DNA from: Salmonirosea sp038204185
GTDB lineage: Bacteria; Bacteroidota; Bacteroidia; Cytophagales; Spirosomataceae
Reading direction: 5' to 3'
Length of the DNA: 32,041 nucleotides
NCBI GenBank assembly: GCA_038204185.1
Contig: JBBRDE010000018.1
Span: 1-32,041, forward strand
Shown here: piece by piece, positions 26,199 to 32,041 of the stretch
Position numbering within the stretch: position 1 is the first letter of the stretch
Layout of the letters: every line of letters begins with the position of its first letter
The notes under the pieces: model-generated
Seen by the model: only the letters and a program-made list of their open reading frames with translations
Told to the model about the DNA's origin: nothing
Database searches by the model: none
Position numbers and translations under genes: made by a program

Positions 26199-26249
26199 TG
26201 AGTGATTGAGTGAATAATCAGGCGAAAGCAACATTCTCTCAATCACTCA
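26199..26249. repeat. Hairpin-forming intergenic repeat, copy 1
   Basis: GAGTGATTGAGTGAAT and its near-perfect inverse ATTCTCTCAATCACTC (one mismatch) form a ~16-bp stem (about 26200-26215 with 26233-26248). The loop side carries GGCGAAAGCAACATTCTCTC (26221-26240), which matches copy 2 at 31882-31901 at 17 of 20 positions; GTGAATAA (26210-26217) is also shared. It lies between the SusD stop and the symporter start. Confidence 0.6.
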
Positions 26250-26263
26250 ATCTCTCATTATTT

Positions 26264-27718
26264 TTACTTCCCCCCCCACCAAGTAGGTACGTTGACGCTA
26301 TTGTTGTTGGTTTTGGCGGCGGCTTGTTGGAAGGCTTCGCCGTTGAGGGCGGCTTCGCTGCCGGGGTAGGGTAGCCGGACGGGAATCAGGTTGTTGTTCA
26401 GACTCGCTGAAATGGCTTTCAACTTGGGAAAGCCCGTGCGCCGCCATTCGATCCAGCCTTCGTAGCCGTTGTCGAGGCTCGCCAGCCATTTCTGGGTGAC
26501 GATCTGCTCGATGGGATTCTGACCGTTGGCTTTGTAGGCTACTTTTTCGCTCGTGAGGTAGGTGGCGGGCAGCGGCGTAAGCCAGTAGGAAAAAGCCTGT
26601 GTGATGCCCTTTTCGTACCATTCCTGCGCAGAAGCTGTAATAAGGCCTTTCTCGGCCGCTTCGGCTAGCCAGAAACTGGTTTCGTACGCCGTCATGTAGT
26701 TGGCGTTCAGCTTGTCGGAATTCTCGCGGAATATAGCCCCCGACAACGAGTAGTTGGATACCGAAATGGATAGCTTGGAGGCATCCGGGCCATTCAGTAA
26801 GCCTTTGTAGACCTTAGAATCAGACGCTGTCGGGCGGAAGTACACCGCCACGCGTGGGTCGTTAAGATTGGCCAGAATCTCCTCAATGGTCTTGGACATA
26901 ATGAATAAATTGTAATCGCCGATTCGGGCCGTCGCCATACGGAAATTGTTGGGTTGCGAAGCGGTAAATCTATAAGTAGCGTTGTCGGAGGCTGACTTGA
27001 TAAAGGTACCCTCGGTATAAATCGCCTGCAAACGCGCCTTGACATCGACTTTACCGGAAATCCGCATGAGATATTTGATTTTCAAAGAATTGGCGAAGAG
27101 AATCCATTTTGTCAAATTACCACTATACAAAATATCACCGTCAAGTTTGGTAGCCCCTTTATAGTTTTTCAGGGCCGTAATGGCCTTGTCGAGATTATCC
27201 AGGATACCATTCGGTGCGGTGTATATGGCTTCCTGAGTGTCGTATTTTGGTAAAATAATCCCGGACTTTCCTGACAATGCCTCCGAATAAGGCACATCGC
27301 CGTACAGGTCGGTGAGGGTAGCGGCCATGTAGGCTTTCAGCACCAAAGCCGGACCTTCAAAAACATTGAAAGCGGGATTTGAACGAGACTTTTGCAACAA
27401 AATCTCGTTATCGCGCAGGTTGGTGTAAATAAACGGCCACGCATTGCCGCCGTACTGAGGCTCGGTGAGGCTGTGCCGATCGAATAGGTTGAAGTCGATG
27501 GCCGTAAAGTATTGGCCCAGCAGGTTGCCCGCCACAAAGCCCTCGTAGGACATCTGCTCGTTGTAGTCGAACAATACCTTACGTAGCAGCAGCGAGGGCT
27601 GCACGTCCACAGGAGCATTGGGGTTAGTATTTATTTCTTCAAAATCTTTGGTGCAGCTCAGGCAGAAGCCCAGCAGTGCAACCAAAAGGACTCTGGAACA
27701 TATTTTTGTACGAAACAT
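26264..27718 (-). CDS. SusD/RagB-family outer-membrane lipoprotein without SusC
   Basis: 484 residues. A signal peptide ends at Cys22 (GFCLSCTKDFEEINTNPN), the classic SusD-like start with the NTNPN motif. The rest is alpha-helical TPR-like with AYMAATLTDLYGDVPYSEAL, WILFANSLKIKYLMRIS and C-terminal EGWIEWRRTGFPKL, fitting the SusD-like_2 subgroup. SusD proteins sit on the cell surface as lids of TonB-dependent SusC channels and bind glycans or other oligomers. The SusC gene usually lies directly upstream; here that place is taken by the molybdo-hydroxylase Mo subunit, only 44 bases away. Either SusC is elsewhere or this SusD works with another transporter. Confidence 0.93.
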   Translation of the reverse strand: MFRTKICSRVLLVALLGFCLSCTKDFEEINTNPNAPVDVQPSLLLRKVLFDYNEQMSYEGFVAGNLLGQYFTAIDFNLFDRHSLTEPQYGGNAWPFIYTNLRDNEILLQKSRSNPAFNVFEGPALVLKAYMAATLTDLYGDVPYSEALSGKSGIILPKYDTQEAIYTAPNGILDNLDKAITALKNYKGATKLDGDILYSGNLTKWILFANSLKIKYLMRISGKVDVKARLQAIYTEGTFIKSASDNATYRFTASQPNNFRMATARIGDYNLFIMSKTIEEILANLNDPRVAVYFRPTASDSKVYKGLLNGPDASKLSISVSNYSLSGAIFRENSDKLNANYMTAYETSFWLAEAAEKGLITASAQEWYEKGITQAFSYWLTPLPATYLTSEKVAYKANGQNPIEQIVTQKWLASLDNGYEGWIEWRRTGFPKLKAISASLNNNLIPVRLPYPGSEAALNGEAFQQAAAKTNNNSVNVPTWWGGK

Positions 27719-27762
27719 CTTGGTGTTGGAGATAAATCAATTAAGAGAGTTTGGGATAAGAA

Positions 27763-29883
27763 TTAAATCAATTTATCGGGAGTAATCGGTAGTTCTCGAA
27801 CCCGCTTACCCGTAGCGTTGAAAACGGCATTGGCCACTGCCGCTGCCACGCCCACGATGCCCACTTCGCCCAGTCCTTTGACACCCAGTTTATTAGAAGC
27901 CGTTTCTTCTTCGCGTATAAAAATAGCCTCCATCGTGCCAATGTCCAGGTTAGCGGGAACGTGGTAATCGGCCAGGGAGCGCGTAACGAAATTTCCCATA
28001 CGCGGATCAACGACCGACTCTTCGGTGAGCGCCATCCCGATGCCCCACACATTACCGCCAATGACCTGCGAGCGGGCGGTTTTGGCGTTCAGAATTTTAC
28101 CCGCCCCCGTTACCGCCAGAAAGCGGTGTACGCGTACCATACCCGTGGATTTATCGACCCATACTTCGGCAAAATTGGCGTTGAAACTATGGGAGGAGTA
28201 ATTTTCGGCGCTGGCGGGGGCTTTGGAATCAGCCCGGGTCTGAAACTCGCTGATGTTCTCCGAAAGCATCATTTGTGCTGCCGTGGGACGGGCGAAAAAC
28301 TGCTTGCCTGACTTGGCGATCAGCTCATCCGTAATTTTGTTACAGGCGTCATTGACGACATTGGCGTAGCTCGCCGCCCCCACCGATCCCACCGAACCAG
28401 CGGCGGGCGGTAGGTTGGAATCGCCAAGCTTGACGGTGATTTTGGTCAAAGGTACCCCCAGCGCATCAGCGGCGGTTTGGGCCAGGATGGTGTAGGTACC
28501 TGTGCCCAGATCGGCGGCAGCCAGTTCTACGGTGGCATTTATATCTTTACCCTCCCTTTTCAGCTTCACAATGGCCGAGCTGGGCCTTTGGTGCGCTGGG
28601 TAGGTACCGCAGGCTACCCCGTAGCCAATCAGGTAGTTGCCTTGTTCGTTTTGACGGGGTTCCGGTTTGCGCTTCTCCCAGCCGAAGGCTTTCGCCCCTT
28701 CGCGCAGGCACTGCACCGTGGCCCGCGACGACCAGGGCTTGCCGTTGGAAGGGTCGCGTTCCGGCTCGTTTTTGATCCTGAACTCGATCGGGTCGATGTT
28801 CAGCTTGTGGGCCAGTTCGTCCATGGCCGATTCGAGCGCAAAGCTACCCGTCGATTTTCCCGGTCCCCGGGTATAGGTGGGTAGAATGAGGTGCATGGGT
28901 ACCACCCGGTAGCTAATGAGTGAATTGGGCGTGTCGTACATGACTTTTGAGCAGTCGCCGCAGGGCTCCACAAACTCATTATTGATGGCGCAGTGGGTAG
29001 TGGTCTCATGGGCCAGGGCCGTGAGTTTTCCATCCTGGGTGGCGGCCAGACTTATCTTCTGATGGTTGCGCTGCCGCAGTCCCACCGAATTGACCATCTG
29101 GTGGCGCGTCAGGGCCATTTTTACCGGGCGCTTGACCACCTTCGCGGCTACGGCAGCCAGCACCATGTTGGCCCACTGCCCGCCCTTGGAGCCAAATCCC
29201 CCGCCAATGTACGTCGAAACGATGCGAACCTGCTCCGGTTTGAGGCCGAGGGTACTTGCAGCAGCGTTCTGGGCACCGTTGACTATTTGCGCACTATTGT
29301 ATAGAGTTAAATTTTCCCCGCTCCATTCGGCGATGGTGGCGTGGGGTTCCATCGGGTGGTGGTGTTCGATGGGGGTTTCGTACACTTCTTCAAGTTTGTG
29401 AGTTGCATCACTGAGGGCGGCTTTTACGTCCCCGCGTTTTATATCCTCCTGATCTTTGGGCTTTTTGGCTTCTTTAGCCCACTTTTCAAAATCCGCCCGT
29501 GGTTCGGCCTTTAGGTACTCTACCTTGATCAGGTGGGAGGCATAAATGGCTTGCTCAAAAGTTTCGGCCACGACCAGGCCGATATGCTGTCCGAAAAACT
29601 CGATTTCCGGGCTTTGTAGCATAGAACCGCCCCGGATACCGCCCTTCTCATTGAGCTTGGGCACGTTTTCGTGGGTAATGATGGCCAGTACGCCCGGTGC
29701 TTTTTCCGCGGCCTCTTTATCTATCTTGACAATTTTCCCCGCCGCGATGGTACTCTTGAATAGCACAGCATAGGCCGCATCCTTGACCGCATGATCCACC
29801 GAATAATCGGCTTTTCCTGTTACCTTCAAAATGCCGTCGATGCGGTTGACGGGCATTCCGACGAGTTTATTTTTATCTTCCAT
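27763..29883 (-). CDS. Xanthine dehydrogenase-family molybdenum subunit (PaoC-like)
   Basis: 706 residues, close to the 732 of E. coli PaoC (YagR). It is the large catalytic subunit carrying the molybdopterin cofactor and oxidising aldehydes or N-heterocycles with water-derived oxygen. The catalytic Glu is Glu673 in GVKGLGEVGIVG. Other family marks are YIGGGFGSKGG (cofactor loop), TRGPGKSTGSFALESAMDELAH, ADLGTGTYTILAQTAAD and GSVGSVGAASYANV. There is no signal peptide; PaoABC-type complexes are exported together through the Tat signal of the small subunit. It lies 21 bases after the FAD subunit. No paoD/XdhC-type cofactor-insertion chaperone follows. The substrate is unknown; aromatic aldehydes are a guess. 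Confidence 0.93.
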   Translation of the reverse strand: MEDKNKLVGMPVNRIDGILKVTGKADYSVDHAVKDAAYAVLFKSTIAAGKIVKIDKEAAEKAPGVLAIITHENVPKLNEKGGIRGGSMLQSPEIEFFGQHIGLVVAETFEQAIYASHLIKVEYLKAEPRADFEKWAKEAKKPKDQEDIKRGDVKAALSDATHKLEEVYETPIEHHHPMEPHATIAEWSGENLTLYNSAQIVNGAQNAAASTLGLKPEQVRIVSTYIGGGFGSKGGQWANMVLAAVAAKVVKRPVKMALTRHQMVNSVGLRQRNHQKISLAATQDGKLTALAHETTTHCAINNEFVEPCGDCSKVMYDTPNSLISYRVVPMHLILPTYTRGPGKSTGSFALESAMDELAHKLNIDPIEFRIKNEPERDPSNGKPWSSRATVQCLREGAKAFGWEKRKPEPRQNEQGNYLIGYGVACGTYPAHQRPSSAIVKLKREGKDINATVELAAADLGTGTYTILAQTAADALGVPLTKITVKLGDSNLPPAAGSVGSVGAASYANVVNDACNKITDELIAKSGKQFFARPTAAQMMLSENISEFQTRADSKAPASAENYSSHSFNANFAEVWVDKSTGMVRVHRFLAVTGAGKILNAKTARSQVIGGNVWGIGMALTEESVVDPRMGNFVTRSLADYHVPANLDIGTMEAIFIREEETASNKLGVKGLGEVGIVGVAAAVANAVFNATGKRVRELPITPDKLI

Positions 29884-29904
29884 ACAATTCGAATGATTTT
29901 ACGA

Positions 29905-30900
29905 TCAGGCTTTACCACCCTGATGAGCCATCTGCAACGCTCTAACGATACTCCGGCGACCGAGCTCTACTTTAAATCCATTATGCTCCAGGGGCCGGGC
30001 GTCGGCCATTTCTTCTGCTGCGGCCAGCACGAAATTCGCTTCGGTAGCTTCTTTACCAACCAACATTTTCTCGGCTTTCAGGGCCCGCCAGGGTTTATGG
30101 GCTACCCCCCCCAGCGCAATGCGGGCCTGTTTGATCCGGGTACCATCCAGTTCCAGCGCGGCGGCCACCGAAATCAGCGCGAAGGCGTATGAAGCGCGGT
30201 CGCGGACTTTGAGGTAGTAGGAGTTATTGGAAAAATTATTTTTAGGTAGCTCAATAGCGACGATCAATTCCCCGTGTTCAAGATTGGTATCTTTTTCGGG
30301 CGTATCGCCGGGCAAGCGATGGAAGTCCGCAAACGGTATCGTCCGCTCCTGGCCCCCGGCATTCCTGACTCTGACGACCGCATCCAGCGCCGCTAGGGCT
30401 ATGGACATATCGGAGGGGTACACGGCTACGCAGTTTTCCGACCAGCCAAAAATGGCGTGCAACCTGTTGATGCCTTCGCGCGCCCCGCAGCCGGTACCCG
30501 GCTCTCGCTTATTGCAGGGCATGGATACCTCGTAAAAATACGGGCAGCGGGTCCGTTGCAGCAGGTTACCGCCGTTGGTCGCCATATTGCGGATTTGTCC
30601 CGATGCGCCGGCAAGAATCGCCTGCGAGAGCAGGGGGTAGTTTTGCCGGATAAGTGGATGATTGGCGGCGTCGGTATTTTTGCCTAGCCCGCCGATCGAA
30701 AGCACCCCGTTGGGTAGAGTTTTAATCTGCGTGAGATTCAGCCGGGTAATGTCGATCAGCTCGTCGGGGCGCTCGACATCTTCCTTCATCAAATCGAGCA
30801 GGTTGGTGCCCCCAGCCAGAAATCGGGCATTGGGATTCGCCGCCAGCCCTTTGGTGGCGGTGGAAACGTCGGCGGCGTTGGTATATTTGAAAGGTCTCAT
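29905..30900 (-). CDS. FAD-binding subunit with extra 4Fe-4S cluster (PaoB-like)
   Basis: 331 residues, similar in size to E. coli PaoB (318). It carries FAD and passes electrons from the 2Fe-2S subunit. The FAD-binding loop is FLAGGTNLLDLMK (27-39); ATNGGNLLQRTRCPYF follows at about 107-122. Cys119, Cys129, Cys138 and Cys157 lie in an insertion (TRCPYFYEVSMPCNKREPGTGCG and SENC, shown as landmarks) that in PaoB binds an additional 4Fe-4S cluster not found in classical xanthine dehydrogenase. This strongly favours a PaoABC-type aldehyde oxidoreductase. It lies between the 2Fe-2S subunit (137-base gap) and the Mo subunit. Confidence 0.93.
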   Translation of the reverse strand: MRPFKYTNAADVSTATKGLAANPNARFLAGGTNLLDLMKEDVERPDELIDITRLNLTQIKTLPNGVLSIGGLGKNTDAANHPLIRQNYPLLSQAILAGASGQIRNMATNGGNLLQRTRCPYFYEVSMPCNKREPGTGCGAREGINRLHAIFGWSENCVAVYPSDMSIALAALDAVVRVRNAGGQERTIPFADFHRLPGDTPEKDTNLEHGELIVAIELPKNNFSNNSYYLKVRDRASYAFALISVAAALELDGTRIKQARIALGGVAHKPWRALKAEKMLVGKEATEANFVLAAAEEMADARPLEHNGFKVELGRRSIVRALQMAHQGGKA

Positions 30901-31037
30901 AGGCTGTGTTTACGCTCTGTTCTTCTTCTCTCAAAATAGCAGACAGGAATATTGGATAACCGAATCCTACTTGTTTTTTTGCTTAAAATCAGATACTGAG
31001 TAAGTCTCAAATCCAGTATCGGGTATCCAGCATCTTT

Positions 31038-31823
31038 TTAGCCCGCAAACTGCCAGGTCTGCTCCACGGGTTTGCCGCTATGAACTTCCTGAATCGCGGC
31101 GACGATATTGGGGTAGGCTCCACAACGGCAAATATTGCCCGACATCCGCTCCCGGATTTCCTCGTTGGAGAGTGAAACGGGCGTTGGTCTTTTGCGAATA
31201 GTTTCGGTCACGTAGCTGGCGTCGCCGTTTTTGGCTTCGTCCAGCAGGGCTACTGCCGAGCAGATTTGTCCCGGCGTACAGAATCCACACTGAAAACCGT
31301 CATGTTTCAAAAAAGCCTCCTGAATCGGGTGCAACGTATTGCCCTGGGCGATACCCTCAATCGTTTTGACCGATTTGCCCTCGCAACTCGCGGCCAGCGT
31401 AAGACACGACAACACCCGCCGTCCGTCAACTATGACTGTACAGGCACCGCACTGCCCGTGGTCGCAGCCTTTTTTAGAACCCGTAAGTTCCAGCCTTTCG
31501 CGCAGGGTATCCAGTAACGTCATGCGGGAATCGACTAGTACCTTCTTGGCGGCACCGTTGACCTTAAACGCGACGTTGACGCCATTTTCCAGCGTCGCCG
31601 GATCGAAAGCCGGGGTAGAGGTACTGAGTGGCCGCGTCAGTACCTGCTCGGCGGCGGCTGACTGGTAGGCCAAGATTCCGCCGCCCGCCAGAGCCAGCAA
31701 TTTCATGAAATGCCGACGGCTGACGCCTTCGTCCATGATTTCGGCCAAGTCTTCGGGCATCAGATCCGCGAAGAGTTTCTTTTCGTCCTCGGTCAGTTGT
31801 GAATGTTCGTTTTCTGGGTTCAT
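31038..31823 (-). CDS. 2Fe-2S subunit with Tat signal (PaoA-like)
   Basis: 261 residues, first gene of the molybdo-hydroxylase unit. The twin-arginine signal SRRHFMKLLALAGG (Arg36-Arg37) comes after a 34-residue acidic leader and predicts folding in the cytoplasm and export of the whole complex to the periplasm. The plant-type ferredoxin cluster uses Cys120, Cys125, Cys128 and Cys140 (GCDHGQCGACTV...SC). The second cluster uses Cys179, Cys182, Cys232 and Cys234 (CGFCTPGQ, CRCGAYPN). The electron acceptor outside the cytoplasm is unknown. The N-terminal leader before the Arg pair is longer than usual and rich in Glu/Asp. Confidence 0.94.
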   Translation of the reverse strand: MNPENEHSQLTEDEKKLFADLMPEDLAEIMDEGVSRRHFMKLLALAGGGILAYQSAAAEQVLTRPLSTSTPAFDPATLENGVNVAFKVNGAAKKVLVDSRMTLLDTLRERLELTGSKKGCDHGQCGACTVIVDGRRVLSCLTLAASCEGKSVKTIEGIAQGNTLHPIQEAFLKHDGFQCGFCTPGQICSAVALLDEAKNGDASYVTETIRKRPTPVSLSNEEIRERMSGNICRCGAYPNIVAAIQEVHSGKPVEQTWQFAG

Positions 31824-31828
31824 AGGAC

Positions 31829-31901
31829 AATGATAGAATGAGTGAATGATAGAATGTTAGAAAAAGTGAATAAGCTAGTCAAGCGAAAGCAATATTCTAT
31901 C
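31829..31901. repeat. Hairpin-forming intergenic repeat, copy 2
   Basis: AATGATAGAATG occurs twice in tandem (31829-31840 and 31845-31856). GATAGAAT (31848-31855) pairs with ATTCTATC (31894-31901). The conserved part AGCGAAAGCAATATTCTATC (31882-31901) and GTGAATAA (31866-31873) match copy 1 near 26210-26240 in the same orientation. It sits just upstream of the 2Fe-2S subunit gene. Confidence 0.6.
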
Positions 31902-31925
31902 GCTGGTACTGTCTTGAAATACAAC

Positions 31926-31963
31926 TTTTAAAATAGAATTTTTTTAATAAATTTGGACTGTGT
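31926..31963 (+). promoter_or_regulatory. Candidate Bacteroidota promoter
   Basis: TAAATTTG (31948-31955) matches the Bacteroidota -7 box TAnnTTTG exactly, the only exact intergenic match I noticed. TTTT at 31926-31929, 18 bases upstream, is one base from the -33 box TTTG. Transcription would start near 31961-31963 and run into the terminator at 31998-32025. Confidence 0.45.
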
Positions 31964-32025
31964 AGGAGTGTCGTCCTTCAAGCCGCCACATCCTGTGTAG
32001 TCCCGCCAGTCGGGACTATTTTTTT
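31961..32025 (+). ncRNA. Candidate short RNA or transcription-attenuation leader
   Basis: About 60-65 bases between an exact TAnnTTTG promoter box (31948-31955) and a strong terminator (ending near 32025). There is no open frame with a plausible start and length. The sequence could be an independent small RNA, or a leader whose terminator is conditionally read through into a downstream gene. No known RNA family was recognised. Confidence 0.35.
31998..32025 (+). terminator. Rho-independent terminator on the plus strand
   Basis: TAGTCCCG (31998-32005), loop CCAGT, CGGGACTA (32011-32018), then seven Ts (32019-32025). This is the classical form on the plus strand. No plus-strand coding gene lies between here and 23929, so the terminator must serve a short RNA or an attenuated leader for a gene to the right of the window. 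Confidence 0.75.
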
Positions 32026-32041
32026 AATATTTTCACAGCCG

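Noticed and set aside
26199..31901. Block considered as a transposon or integron
   Set aside because: No transposase, integrase, tRNA target or target-site duplication is visible; only the two short repeats support mobility.

Overview
This 32 kb window looks like chromosomal DNA from a bacterium of the phylum Bacteroidota, most likely order Cytophagales, family Spirosomataceae (Dyadobacter/Persicitalea-like); the genus is a guess. The grounds are a SusD/RagB lipoprotein, DUF5117/DUF5118 zinc protease, DUF4394 protein, tandem sulfatases, M14 peptidase and GH43 enzyme, the near absence of Shine-Dalgarno sequences, and many secreted proteins and lipoproteins. No rRNA, tRNA, CRISPR array, transposase or phage gene was recognised.

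Layout. 1-322 is the 3' end of a GH43-type glycoside hydrolase. 480-3100 is an AT-richer stretch with a membrane histidine kinase that has no response regulator beside it, and a small protein cut short by an in-frame stop. 3206-5542 (minus) carries a membrane-anchored metallo-beta-lactamase-fold hydrolase and a glutathione-independent formaldehyde dehydrogenase (fdhA), separated by a strong terminator. 5897-8130 (minus) is a translationally coupled pair of exported proteins of unknown function, a beta-propeller-like protein and an Ig-like lipoprotein. 8375-9901 (minus) is a lipoprotein with two DUF4394 units. 10325 (plus) is a tiny membrane protein. 10546-13480 (minus) is a large zinc metalloprotease lipoprotein followed by an exported SgcJ/NTF2-like protein. 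13674-16161 (plus) holds an exported double cupin and a photolyase/cryptochrome-like flavoprotein. 16467-23929 (plus) holds a secreted M14 carboxypeptidase-like protein and three exported sulfatases. On the minus strand, 31823 down to 23945 holds a PaoABC-like periplasmic molybdenum hydroxylase (2Fe-2S, FAD/4Fe-4S and Mo subunits), a SusD lipoprotein without a SusC partner, a sodium:solute symporter, and a metallophosphoesterase overlapping the symporter by 4 bases.

How the parts may work together (inference). The sulfatases, M14 protein, GH43 and SusD suggest feeding on sulfated glycans or glycoproteins. FdhA and the PaoABC-like enzyme both oxidise aldehydes or related substrates, one in the cytoplasm and one in the periplasm. 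The most unusual block is 26264-31823: a periplasmic molybdo-hydroxylase directly followed by an orphan SusD, bracketed by two same-orientation copies of a short hairpin-forming repeat. Other signals of interest are about 42 copies of the palindrome GGTACC against about 8 expected by chance, a candidate short RNA or leader at the right end, a photolyase-like protein without the classical tryptophan triad, and a metallophosphoesterase lacking the first metal-binding motif.
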